Assembly (NCBI RefSeq): GCF_900302455.1 | Contig: NZ_ONZG01000008.1 | Span: 1 to 64,000, forward strand | From: Falsiruegeria mediterranea M17 | GTDB lineage: Bacteria; Pseudomonadota; Alphaproteobacteria; Rhodobacterales; Rhodobacteraceae | DNA: 64,000 nt | Reading direction: 5' to 3' | Shown: positions 16,195 to 23,874 of the stretch, piece by piece | Layout: each line of letters begins with the position of its first letter | Position numbering within the stretch: the stretch's first letter is position 1 | Notes under the pieces: generated by a model | The model's input: only the letters and a program-made list of their open reading frames with translations | Database searches by the model: none | Told to the model about the DNA's origin: nothing | Made by a program: the position numbers and the translations under genes

Positions 16195-16617
16195 ATGAAG
16201 CAGGAAGTTTTTCTGCCGGAGGACTACCGTCCGGCCGAAGATGAACCTTTTATGAATGATCGGCAGCTTGAGTATTTCCGCCGCAAGCTGTTGAACTGGA
16301 AAAACGAACTTCTGGCGGGAAGCCGTGACACCATCGAAGGTCTGCAGGACAGCACGCGCAACATCCCTGATGTTGCCGACCGCGCGAGCGAAGAAACCGA
16401 CCGCGCACTTGAGCTGCGCACCCGGGACCGTCAGCGCAAGCTGGTTGCCAAGATCGACAGCGCCCTACGCCGGATCGACGAGGGCGAATATGGTTACTGC
16501 GACGTAACGGGCGAGCCCATCTCGCTCAAACGTCTGGACGCCCGTCCGATTGCCACCATGAGCCTGGAAGCTCAGGAACGGCACGAGCGGCGCGAAAAAG
16601 TTCACCGCGACGACTAA
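16195..16617 (+). CDS. dksA: RNA polymerase-binding transcription factor DksA
   Basis: The 140-residue protein begins MKQEVFLPEDYRPAEDEPF and has the coiled-coil with acidic tip (RNIPDVADRASEETDRALE) that enters the RNA polymerase secondary channel with ppGpp. The C-terminal zinc-finger region reads GYCDVTGEPISLKRLDARPI, then ATMSLEAQERHE. Only the first cysteine of the usual CxxC...CxxC is kept, a form known for Rhodobacter DksA, so zinc is probably not needed. ATG 16195 follows GAGGGAG; a start at 16159 (MTDVVGHTEGAK) is also possible. An intrinsic terminator follows. Confidence 0.95.
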   Translation: MKQEVFLPEDYRPAEDEPFMNDRQLEYFRRKLLNWKNELLAGSRDTIEGLQDSTRNIPDVADRASEETDRALELRTRDRQRKLVAKIDSALRRIDEGEYGYCDVTGEPISLKRLDARPIATMSLEAQERHERREKVHRDD

Positions 16618-16641
16618 GGTCGTTTCGCGGGTTGCAAGATC

Positions 16642-16672
16642 AAACGCCGGGGCTTGTCGCTCCGGCGTTTTT
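16642..16672 (+). terminator. Intrinsic terminator of dksA
   Basis: AAACGCCGG (16642-16650) and CCGGCGTTT (16662-16670) form a 9-bp stem with an 11-nt loop, and the T-run continues to 16672. It is 25 bp after the dksA stop and ends 18 bp before the next gene. Confidence 0.85.
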
Positions 16673-16689
16673 CGGTTCAAGAGGCCCGT

Positions 16690-17889
16690 ATGGAACTGAA
16701 CGGTCAAAAGATCATCGTTGTTGGGGCGGGCGTCGGCGGTCTGGCCGCGGCTCTGGCCTTTAGACAACGCGGCGCGGATGTCACCGTGCTGGAGCAGGCC
16801 GAAGCCATCACCGAGGTTGGCGCGGGTCTGCAGATCAGCCCAAATGGCGGCGTGGTTTTGGACGCGCTTGGTCTGACCGACGATCTGGCGCAGCGATCGG
16901 TCAAGGCCGAGACCGTTCAATTGCGTGACTATCGGCGGGGCGCGCCTGTGGTCGCATTGGATCTGGCCAGCCATGCAGCCGATCAAACCTATCTGTTTGT
17001 GCATCGGGCCGATTTGATCGACGTGCTGGCCACAGCCGTGCGCAAGGCGGGCGTACATGTGCGGCTGTTGCAAAAGGTTGATCAACTCGTGCCAGGGCGC
17101 GTGCCTGTCGTGTCGCTGGCCAACGGGGCGCAGATGCAGGCGGATCTGGTCGTGGGCGCGGATGGGCTGCATTCCAAGGCCCGCGTGGCTCTGAATGGTG
17201 AGGCCGAGCCGCAGTTCACCGGCCAAGTTGCTTGGCGCGCAACCGTGCCCAACGACCTGGAACTTGGATCGCAGGCCCAGGTCTTCATGGCGCCGCACCG
17301 GCATCTGGTGTGTTACCCGCTGCGGGGCGGTGATCTGGTCAACATCGTTGCGGTACAAGAGCGTGCCGCCTGGGTCGCCGAAGGGTGGAACCATCAGGAT
17401 GACCCAGAGGTGATGCGCGAGGTGTTCCGGGACTTTGGCGGGCAGGCGAAACACCTGCTCGGCCGCGTTGAACAAGTGCATTTGTGGGGGTTGTTCCGCC
17501 ATCCAGTGGCCGAGCAGTGGCATGGGGACGGCCTGGCCATCCTGGGGGACGCTGCGCATCCGACGCTGCCGTTTCTGGCACAGGGCGCCAATCTTGCGTT
17601 CGAAGATGCCTGGACGCTGGTCGACAGCCTTGTCCGGGCCGGATCACAGGGTGAGGGGCTGAAGCTCTACCAAAGCCGCCGCCGAGATCGCGCCGTCCGC
17701 GTGATCGAGGCCGCCAATGGCAACGCGTGGAAATATCATCTGAGCTTTCCGCTCCTTCGCTTTGCCGCCCATACGGCCATGCGCTTGATGGGGCGGTTTG
17801 CCCCCGAAAAGATGGTCAAACAGTTTGACTGGCTCTATCGCCACGATGTGACGGATCAGAGATCCAACTCGACCCAGACCGGCACGTGA
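16690..17889 (+). CDS. FAD-dependent aromatic monooxygenase (salicylate hydroxylase-like)
   Basis: The 399-residue protein has the N-terminal FAD motif VVGAGVGGLAAALAF (GAGVGG at residues 12-17), the DG motif VVGADGLHSKAR and the second FAD motif GDAAHPTLPFLAQGANLAFE. These three define class A flavoprotein hydroxylases, which add oxygen to an aromatic ring using NAD(P)H. The closest styles are salicylate or 3-hydroxybenzoate hydroxylases; the true substrate is unknown, and no aromatic catabolic genes are adjacent. ATG 16690 is used because the upstream part of the frame overlaps the dksA terminator. Its 3' end overlaps the convergent xthA by 34 bp. Confidence 0.88.
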   Translation: MELNGQKIIVVGAGVGGLAAALAFRQRGADVTVLEQAEAITEVGAGLQISPNGGVVLDALGLTDDLAQRSVKAETVQLRDYRRGAPVVALDLASHAADQTYLFVHRADLIDVLATAVRKAGVHVRLLQKVDQLVPGRVPVVSLANGAQMQADLVVGADGLHSKARVALNGEAEPQFTGQVAWRATVPNDLELGSQAQVFMAPHRHLVCYPLRGGDLVNIVAVQERAAWVAEGWNHQDDPEVMREVFRDFGGQAKHLLGRVEQVHLWGLFRHPVAEQWHGDGLAILGDAAHPTLPFLAQGANLAFEDAWTLVDSLVRAGSQGEGLKLYQSRRRDRAVRVIEAANGNAWKYHLSFPLLRFAAHTAMRLMGRFAPEKMVKQFDWLYRHDVTDQRSNSTQTGT

Positions 17890-18662
17890 TCTGACGGTTT
17901 CTCGCGCCCCCGCACTTCGGCGTCGATCTGGCAGTCTTGCAGCAGGTCGGCCGCTGTGGGTGTCAGCAGGAGATGATCGATGCGGATGCCGTCGTTGCGG
18001 TTCCAGGCTCCGGCCTGATAGTCCCAGAACGAATAATGCCCTGGACCTTGTGTGCGGGCGCGGAATGCCTCGGTAAAACCCAGGTTGACGATCCGACGAT
18101 AGGCCGCGCGGCTTTCAGGTCGATGGAGCGCATCTTCCAACCAGGCTTGGGGGCGTTTGGCATCCTCGGCCTGTGGGATGATGTTGTAATCGCCCGCCAT
18201 CAGGGCAGGGGTCTCATCCGCGAGCAGTTCTTGCGCGCGAGCGTGCAGCCTGTCCATCCAGCGCAGTTTGTAGTCGTATTTGCCACCGGGCACCGGTGTG
18301 CCATCGTCCTGCAGCTCGACCGGGTTGCCGTTGGGCAGGTACAGTCCACAAATCCGCAGCGCCTGCTTGCCGACCACGGTCGCCTCGATCCAGCGGGCCT
18401 GTTCGTCGCTGTCATCGCGGGGCAACCCGCGAGAGACATCCTCGAGCGGCAATTTCGACAGGATCGCCACCCCATTGAAACTCTTTTGCCCGTGGGTCTC
18501 GACGTTGTAGCCGCGCTCTTCGAACAGCTCACGCGGGAAGGCCTCGTCCACGGATTTGATCTCTTGCAGCAGCACGACGTCCGGCTGCGCTTCGTCCAGC
18601 CAAGCGGGCAGGGCCTGGGCCCGGGCTTTGATGCCGTTGATGTTGTACGTGGCGATTTTCAT
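17856..18662 (-). CDS. xthA: Exodeoxyribonuclease III
   Basis: The 268-residue protein is a complete ExoIII/APE1-type AP endonuclease of base excision repair. Motifs in order: MKIATYNINGIKAR, VVLLQEIKS (catalytic Glu), LPNGNPV, GDYNIIPQAEDA, and the ends RNDGIRIDHLLLTP and KPSDHVPVWVELDL (catalytic Asp-His). These are all the residues needed for metal and phosphate binding. It acts in the cytoplasm. The start at 18662 is the only good ATG. The gene converges with the FAD monooxygenase and overlaps its end. Upstream is the AT-rich region of the repeat-peptide locus. Confidence 0.95.
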   Translation of the reverse strand: MKIATYNINGIKARAQALPAWLDEAQPDVVLLQEIKSVDEAFPRELFEERGYNVETHGQKSFNGVAILSKLPLEDVSRGLPRDDSDEQARWIEATVVGKQALRICGLYLPNGNPVELQDDGTPVPGGKYDYKLRWMDRLHARAQELLADETPALMAGDYNIIPQAEDAKRPQAWLEDALHRPESRAAYRRIVNLGFTEAFRARTQGPGHYSFWDYQAGAWNRNDGIRIDHLLLTPTAADLLQDCQIDAEVRGREKPSDHVPVWVELDL

Positions 18663-19031
18663 GGGACGATCTCCGGCTGACTGCAGTTTGATCTATCGCC
18701 GATGTAGGGGGGCAGGGCAAGCGTGGGATTGGGGGGAATCGGATCCGGGGATTCGGCGGAAATGGGGCGGAAATATGGCCATAGTATTATGTGATTCGTT
18801 TTCAATCAGGGGTAGATACGTGTAAAAACACCTAAAAATCAGGCCTGTGGATAAGAAATTGTGTTCGATCCCAGATTTTTCAAGAGTCGAGGTTTGCCAT
18901 ATTCCTGCCCAATTTTCTTAATGTGGATAACTTCAGTTACTCACACCCCTGAATTGAAAAACCAGTTTTAGACTCTCGGTTAAGCTGCAAGCGTGAAAGG
19001 GCATTCAACTTCGCAAAATGAGGAATTGACC
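18663..19031 (+). promoter_or_regulatory. AT-rich intergenic region upstream of the repeat-peptide gene, with DnaA-box-like 9-mers
   Basis: This 369-bp gap holds the divergent xthA promoter and the promoter of the repeat-protein gene. From 18780 it is markedly AT-rich compared with its surroundings. TGTGGATAA occurs at 18846-18854 and 18922-18930; it is the exact reverse complement of the DnaA box TTATCCACA. TTCAATCAGGGGT (18801-18813) and ACCCCTGAATTGAA (18945-18958) form an inverted repeat with one extra base, bracketing both boxes. A TTGAAA at 18954 could be a -35 element, but no clear -10 is seen. No ORF is evident. Confidence 0.5.
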
Positions 19032-19574
19032 ATGTCTGCTCAGCACAAGATCACCGCCACCACCGAAGCTCTGATCACTGGCCGTAATAGCCTGTTTGAT
19101 GGCGAAGGCACTGCCATGTTTTCGTCCGGCTCTGCCCCCACAATGACCACCGATGCCTTTGGCGGTGACGCAACCGAAATGTTCTCGTCCGGCTCCGCAC
19201 CGACCCTGACAACCGAAGCTATCACAGGCGACGCGGTCGAGATGTTCTCGTCGGGTTCCGCGCCTGTCACCACCTCTGCCACAGCTGGTGATCTGGTGCA
19301 AATGTTCTCGTCAGGGTCGGCACCTGCCGCCAGCGCCGATGTCATCACCGGCGAAGGAACTCAGATGTTCTCGTCCGGTTCCGCGCCGTCGGCCAGCGCT
19401 GATGCGACTACTGGTGAAGGTACTCAGATGTTCTCGTCCGGCTCGGCTCCGTCGGCCACCGCCAATGCCACCTCTGGTGAAGGCACTCAGATGTTCTCGT
19501 CGGGCTCCGCTCCGGTGGCCAAAGCCGACACAACCGCAGGCGATGGCACCCACATGTTCTCGTCGGGCAGCTGA
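19032..19574 (+). CDS. Cys-free repeat protein with eight MFSSGS motifs, candidate multi-core peptide precursor
   Basis: The 180-residue product starts at ATG 19032, with AGGA 8-11 nt upstream. Residues 1-34 are a leader-like block ending in the first MFSSGS. Seven units of 21 residues (one of 20) follow, each shaped AP, about 11 variable Thr/Ala/Ser/Asp-rich residues, an acidic G-[DE]-x-x-[EQH] step, then MFSSGS. The protein ends exactly on the last MFSSGS, which suggests unit boundaries between GS and AP. There is no cysteine, signal peptide or membrane segment. A helical partner and a DMT exporter lie directly downstream. Readings: a multi-core ribosomal peptide precursor, or a self-assembling repeat protein. 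I recall related Rhodobacterales families carrying DUF names (possibly DUF6749), unverified. Confidence 0.85.
   Translation: MSAQHKITATTEALITGRNSLFDGEGTAMFSSGSAPTMTTDAFGGDATEMFSSGSAPTLTTEAITGDAVEMFSSGSAPVTTSATAGDLVQMFSSGSAPAASADVITGEGTQMFSSGSAPSASADATTGEGTQMFSSGSAPSATANATSGEGTQMFSSGSAPVAKADTTAGDGTHMFSSGS
19116..19571 (+). repeat. 63-bp in-frame tandem repeat
   Basis: Eight copies of ATGTTCTCGTCCGGCTC-like sequence start at 19116, 19179, 19242, 19302, 19365, 19428, 19491 and 19554. Spacing is 63 bp except one 60-bp step. The conserved core is about 20 bp. The intervening bases vary but keep frame and amino-acid class, so selection appears to act on protein. The fifth to seventh units share the GEGTQ spacer end and look most recently duplicated. 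Confidence 0.95.
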
Positions 19575-19608
19575 TCTGACGCGCACGTGCGTCTGAAGTT
19601 GAAACGGG

Positions 19609-19625
19609 GGCGTTCAGGAAACGCC
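19609..19625 (+). promoter_or_regulatory. Hairpin between the repeat-protein gene and its partner
   Basis: GGCGTT, loop CAGGA, AACGCC (19609-19625) lies in the 72-bp gap between the two genes. A 10-bp palindrome CGCACGTGCG precedes it at 19582-19591. No long T-run follows, so it could be a partial terminator or an mRNA-stabilising element that lets the precursor be made in excess. The partner's GGAG ribosome-binding site comes after the hairpin. Confidence 0.45.
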
Positions 19626-19646
19626 ATTTGAAACGGAGACTACCCC

Positions 19647-20720
19647 ATGACAAATGTCATCCACCTGAACGCGCCTGTTCAACGTCTGGACCCAAAAGTG
19701 CGCAATGCCAATCTGGTGGCCGGGTTCGCCCGCCACCGGAGGGTCGGCGACGATGTGTTCTGGCTGAAAGAGAACGCAGAGCTGCTGAACATTCTGGAAT
19801 GCACCGGCCTTTCACTTTCCGATGACGCCCTGGCCCCACATCATGGCTTCTACGACCGGATCGAACAGCGGTTGGGATTTTTCCCGCAATATTACCGCTT
19901 CTTGCTGTCGATCTGCCTGGATCTGGAGGATCTTGGCATTGCTGGCACAAAGGGTGAAGCTTTATGCCATTGGATCGCCCGTGAACGTTTGGCCGAGGCC
20001 GAACTGTCGGATCTGCAACGCGCCGAAGCCCGGCGTTTGTTGGCGCGACGGGGGGTGGACAGTGGTGCAGACGACGGGTTGACCGAGCGCCTTCATGCCT
20101 TTGTTAACCGTTCTGTAACTTTTGCGCTGCCCAATAAGAAGGCGGCGTACGAACTGACCCACATCCTGTTCTACCTGAGCGAATACGGCCGCCGCGACCC
20201 ACAGGTGTCAGAGCAGGCGATTACCAGCTTGGAGTATGCCGGATTATTGGCCTATCTCGATCAAAATGCCGATCTGCTGGCCGAGGTCTGTGTCGCCCTG
20301 CGGTATGCCGGGGCCACGCCTTCGCCGATTTGGGAGGGATGGATCGCGCGCGAGGTTGCGCGTTTTGCCGTCCAAACCGAAGATCACGCAGATCCGCAGG
20401 ATGATTACCACGACTATTTCGTCTGCAACTGGTTGTTGGCCATGTCCGGAAAAGAGGCATTCAAACACACCGCAGATGACACGCGGATGAGCTTTCATCG
20501 CGCCAGCCACTGGCCGGGTCCGCTGAGAGACATCTCCGAATGCCTGTTCCAACTGGATGACCACCGCTGTGATGACTGGCAGGTGATGCGTCTGAGGATT
20601 GAGCCGTCTCTCAGCGAGATGGGCCACGACATCCTGGCCGAGGCTGAAGAGAGCTCTGATAAATTTGACAGCTTTTTCAGGGCCTTCTCGCGGACCGGCC
20701 TGCGTGGAGCTGCTCTATGA
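19647..20720 (+). CDS. Uncharacterised helical protein, partner of the repeat protein
   Basis: The 357-residue protein has no signal peptide and is predicted almost wholly alpha-helical. Conserved-looking segments are LGFFPQYYRFLLSICLDLEDLG, near residues 73-95, then AYELTHILFYLSEYGRRDP near residue 168, and DDYHDYFVCNWLLAMSG near residue 256. The Y-x-L-T-H-x-x-F-Y-L-x-x-x-G pattern recalls alpha/alpha-toroid proteins of the terpene-cyclase/LanC-like shape, which is only an impression. Several Cys and His residues could bind metal. It may modify or bind the MFSSGS repeat protein encoded just upstream. It overlaps the exporter gene (ATGA). I recall a Rhodobacterales DUF for such proteins (possibly DUF6902), unverified. 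Confidence 0.85.
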   Translation: MTNVIHLNAPVQRLDPKVRNANLVAGFARHRRVGDDVFWLKENAELLNILECTGLSLSDDALAPHHGFYDRIEQRLGFFPQYYRFLLSICLDLEDLGIAGTKGEALCHWIARERLAEAELSDLQRAEARRLLARRGVDSGADDGLTERLHAFVNRSVTFALPNKKAAYELTHILFYLSEYGRRDPQVSEQAITSLEYAGLLAYLDQNADLLAEVCVALRYAGATPSPIWEGWIAREVARFAVQTEDHADPQDDYHDYFVCNWLLAMSGKEAFKHTADDTRMSFHRASHWPGPLRDISECLFQLDDHRCDDWQVMRLRIEPSLSEMGHDILAEAEESSDKFDSFFRAFSRTGLRGAAL

Positions 20721-21616
20721 GGGCCTCACTAATTGGCGCGGCTCTGGTCGCGCTTTACACAATTCTGATTTCATCCGCCGACGCGATCACCAAACTGATC
20801 GCGGGTGGCTATGCGGCGCCTCAGCTGTTTTGCCTGTCCGGGCTGATCGTTGTGGCGCTGAGCCTGTTGATGGATCGCTTGCCCTCACAACAACAAGGTC
20901 TGCGAACCCGCAGTCCCCGGGCGATGGCAGTGCGATCTGGGGCCACGGTGTTGGCGGCGGTCTGTTTCTTCAACGCTTTTGGGGCGCTGCCCTTGGCCGA
21001 TGTCTTTCTGTTCATCGGGTTGATGCCGCTGTTGTCGGGGTTGATGTCAGGCCTGATCCTGCGCGAGCAAGTGCGCCCCTCGGCCTGGTTTGCGCTGACG
21101 GCGGGGTTCATCGGGGTGCTTAGCCTTTTCCCAGGCGGTTTGCAGGCGGTGACGACTGGCCATCTGTTTGGCCTGGGCGCTGCCGTGTTCGGAACGCTGT
21201 CGATTGTGATGTCGCGTTACATCGGCCGACATGAGTCGAACGTGTTGGCGCAGGTGTTTTACCCGAACCTCGCGCTTTTTGTGGCGATGGGGGCGGTGTT
21301 GCCTTTTGTCTGGGTGCCTATGCCGCTGTTTGATCTGGCGTGGGTGGTGGTCTACGCCGCCGTGCTGTTTTCGGCCCGTTGGGTCCTGGTCTTGTCGTTG
21401 CGCAAACTTGCGGTCTATGTGGTGACGCCGCTGATGAACCTGCAATTTGTCTGGATGGTGATCCTGGGGGCGGTGTTTTTTGGCGAACTGCCGACAACCG
21501 CGACCCTTCTGGGCGTGGCCATTGTCATGGTCTCGGGCCTCTATCTGGTGTGGGAGCAATTCGCCCCGGAACAGGCAGAGGATACCTTGGTGCGAAACTT
21601 TAAGACAGATCCGTAA
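20717..21616 (+). CDS. EamA/DMT-family transporter coupled to the repeat-peptide operon
   Basis: The 299-residue protein has about ten hydrophobic segments in two EamA halves, from LIGAALVALYTILISSADAI to the end of ATLLGVAIVMVSGLYLVW. DMT proteins mostly export small metabolites or amino acids. The ATG overlaps the stop of the 357-aa gene, so the two are translated together. In this context it may export a processed peptide product, but a general metabolite exporter caught in the operon is equally possible. It converges with the erpA-like gene 9 bp downstream. Confidence 0.88.
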   Translation: MRASLIGAALVALYTILISSADAITKLIAGGYAAPQLFCLSGLIVVALSLLMDRLPSQQQGLRTRSPRAMAVRSGATVLAAVCFFNAFGALPLADVFLFIGLMPLLSGLMSGLILREQVRPSAWFALTAGFIGVLSLFPGGLQAVTTGHLFGLGAAVFGTLSIVMSRYIGRHESNVLAQVFYPNLALFVAMGAVLPFVWVPMPLFDLAWVVVYAAVLFSARWVLVLSLRKLAVYVVTPLMNLQFVWMVILGAVFFGELPTTATLLGVAIVMVSGLYLVWEQFAPEQAEDTLVRNFKTDP

Positions 21617-21625
21617 CGGTCTGGT

Positions 21626-21949
21626 TTACATCGAGAATGATGTTCCGCAACCACAAGAAGATGTGGCGTTGGGGTTTTCGATCACAAAGCGCGCGCCGAT
21701 CAATTCTTCGGTGAAATCGATCACTGCGTTTTCCAGAAACGGCAGCGATACGGCATCGACGACAACCTTTTCGCCCTGACCCTCAAGGATCAGATCGTCG
21801 GTGCCGGGTGCGTCCAGCGCAATCTCGTACTGAAAGCCCGAACATCCGCCACCTTCGACGGCCACGCGCAGGGCTTGACCCTGATCGGACGCGCCGATTT
21901 CGGCAAGGCGGGCAAAGGCGCGGTCTGTGACTTTGGGAGGCAGATTCAT
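21626..21949 (-). CDS. erpA: HesB/IscA-type iron-sulfur cluster insertion protein
   Basis: The 107-residue A-type carrier has the three invariant cysteines: GGGCSGFQYE in the middle and SSCGCGTSF at the C-terminus. It binds and hands over Fe-S clusters to apoproteins. ATG 21949 (MNLPPKVTDRAFARL) has GGAG six bases upstream and is preferred over an ATG four codons earlier. The assignment to ErpA rather than IscA or SufA rests on its lone position outside an isc or suf operon. It is divergent from the dGTPase gene. Confidence 0.9.
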   Translation of the reverse strand: MNLPPKVTDRAFARLAEIGASDQGQALRVAVEGGGCSGFQYEIALDAPGTDDLILEGQGEKVVVDAVSLPFLENAVIDFTEELIGARFVIENPNATSSCGCGTSFSM

Positions 21950-22028
21950 GCCGGACTCCAACGGTTTCTTTATGCTGCGTTGTGCAATATAGAAGTCTCA
22001 AGGACAGGCGACAAGGACGAGGCTGCAC

Positions 22029-23183
22029 ATGAGGGCAGGTTTTGCCTCGGATCCGGACCGGGCGCGGGGGCGTTTGGTTCCTGAGGAGGAGAGCAGTTTT
22101 CGCTCCTGCTTTATGCGGGACCGGGACCGTATCATTCATGCAAGCGCGTTTCGGCGGCTCAAGCACAAGACGCAGGTCTTTGTCGAACATGAGGGCGACA
22201 ATTACCGCACGCGGCTGACGCATTCGATCGAGGTGGCACAGGTGGCGCGCACAATCGCGGGCGCTTTGGGGTTGAACCCCGAACTGACCGAGGCGGTGGC
22301 GCTGGCCCATGATCTGGGCCACACGCCCTTTGGCCACACCGGTGAGGATGCGCTTCACGAGATGATGCTGCCGTATGGCGGGTTTGATCACAATGCGCAG
22401 GCCATCCGCATCGTCACCAACCTGGAACGGCACTATGCCGAGTTCGATGGTCTGAACCTGACGTGGGAAACCCTTGAAGCGATTGCTAAACACAACGGAC
22501 CAGTGACGGGGGAACTGCCCTGGGCTCTGGCCGAATGCAATACCGGGTTCGACCTAGAGCTGCACACCCATGCCAGTGCCGAGGCGCAGGTGGCGGCGCT
22601 GTCAGATGACATCGCTTACAACAATCACGACCTGCACGATGGGCTGCGGGCGGGGTTGTTCACAGATGACGAGATCGCCGAACTGCCCATTGTCGGCGCG
22701 TGTTACGCCGAAGTCGACCGGATGTATCCCGACACTGACGCCTACCGCAGGCGGCACGAGGCGCTGCGGCGGGTGTTTGGTGTGATGGTGAGCGATGTGA
22801 TCGACACCTCTCGGGCGCTACTGGCAGGTTCCGGTGCTGAAAGCGTCGAAGATGTGCGCCTGCTGGGGTATCCGGTGGTGCAGTTCTCACCTCAGCTTTG
22901 GGCGCAGCTCAAGGTGATCCGCAAATTCCTGTTTACACGCATGTATCGCGCGCCATCGGTCATGGTGAAACGGGCCGAAGTGTCCAAGGTCGTTGAAGAG
23001 CTGTTCCCGATTTATCTGAATGATCCCAAGCAGATGCCCGCACGCTGGCATGCCGACATCGAGGCTGCCGGTGATGAGACGGCATTGGCGCGGATTGTCT
23101 CGGATTACATCGCGGGCATGACCGATCGCTTTGCGCTGCAGGACCACGCTCGTCTGACCGGGAGCGATCCTGCGCGGGTCTGA
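22029..23183 (+). CDS. dgt: Deoxyguanosinetriphosphate triphosphohydrolase-like protein
   Basis: The 384-residue HD-domain enzyme hydrolyses dNTPs to nucleoside and triphosphate, acting in dNTP pool control. Motifs: SAFRRLKHKTQVF, RLTHSIEVAQVAR (first His), AHDLGHTPFGHTGE (the HD pair and substrate His) and DDIAYNNHDL (the last Asp). Its length is typical of the shorter alphaproteobacterial type-2 family. The start ATG 22029 has a poor ribosome-binding site (AGGACGAGG further upstream). The stop abuts the convergent exported-protein gene by one base. Confidence 0.93.
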   Translation: MRAGFASDPDRARGRLVPEEESSFRSCFMRDRDRIIHASAFRRLKHKTQVFVEHEGDNYRTRLTHSIEVAQVARTIAGALGLNPELTEAVALAHDLGHTPFGHTGEDALHEMMLPYGGFDHNAQAIRIVTNLERHYAEFDGLNLTWETLEAIAKHNGPVTGELPWALAECNTGFDLELHTHASAEAQVAALSDDIAYNNHDLHDGLRAGLFTDDEIAELPIVGACYAEVDRMYPDTDAYRRRHEALRRVFGVMVSDVIDTSRALLAGSGAESVEDVRLLGYPVVQFSPQLWAQLKVIRKFLFTRMYRAPSVMVKRAEVSKVVEELFPIYLNDPKQMPARWHADIEAAGDETALARIVSDYIAGMTDRFALQDHARLTGSDPARV

Positions 23184-23741
23184 TCACTCGATCCCGATAT
23201 AGGCGATGGCCCAGACCTGCTTTGCGGGAATGGCCTCTGCGTCTTCGGCATTGTCGGTGGGTGGAAAGACCACCATTGTCGGACCATAGCTGCCAATCCC
23301 CATCGGCGCGCCGTCCGCATGCGTGGCCAGGATCGGGTTCAGACGCTGGATCATGTCCCAGGGGATCTCGGTCTGATAGCCATCCATGGCCATCGGCAGG
23401 GCCGATTTGCCGCTTGCCCCGGCCAGGGCCATTACATCCGCCAAAGAAGGCCCGGAAAACGCGTACTCCCGCTGACTGTCTTCAGGGCCATAAAGGATTG
23501 AGATTGTGTGCTGTGGCAAGCTGCCCAGCATGGCCGTATCCAGACCAACAGCTGTGTCAAATGCGACCTCGAGAAATCCGAACAACCCGCCATCATCCAC
23601 ACCGCGCGCGGGCAGGTTGCTTTCGCCAACCGCACCGCCCAGTGTCACCAGAACGGGACCAGAAGGCGCAGCAATCTCGGCCACAATGTGCAGGGGGGAC
23701 AGCAAGGCGACGCAGAGGGCTGCCGTTCGTGCAAATGTCAT
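23184..23741 (-). CDS. Exported protein, molybdopterin-binding-like oxidoreductase fold
   Basis: The 185-residue protein has a signal peptide (MTFARTAALCVALLSPLHIVAE). The mature part contains FSGPSLADVMALAGASG, AMDGYQTEIPWDMI and a terminal VWAIAYIGIE. That order resembles the small sulfite-oxidase-like domain found in exported proteins near signalling genes, often without cofactor. No cofactor-binding cysteine is evident, so an enzymatic role is unlikely and ligand sensing is possible. ATG 23741 has GGAG six bases upstream. The long open frame running further into argS is not coding. Confidence 0.75.
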   Translation of the reverse strand: MTFARTAALCVALLSPLHIVAEIAAPSGPVLVTLGGAVGESNLPARGVDDGGLFGFLEVAFDTAVGLDTAMLGSLPQHTISILYGPEDSQREYAFSGPSLADVMALAGASGKSALPMAMDGYQTEIPWDMIQRLNPILATHADGAPMGIGSYGPTMVVFPPTDNAEDAEAIPAKQVWAIAYIGIE

Positions 23742-23874
23742 GAAACGCTCCATTCGGTTGACTGGTCCTGACCCTAACCGGGAAATGGCACAGGCCAAGT
23801 GAAACCTTATGCGCGCTGACATTGACCTTGGCGCTTTGCGTGGTAAACCGCCATCCAAGCAAAAGGACATCGCA

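Noticed and set aside
18801-18958. Chromosomal replication origin
   Set aside because: Only two DnaA-type boxes are seen and none of the usual origin neighbours (dnaA, dnaN, hemE, repABC) is in the window.
19116-19571. CRISPR-like array
   Set aside because: The regular repeats are in frame with a protein, repeats are 20 bp with 43-bp related linkers, and there are no cas genes.
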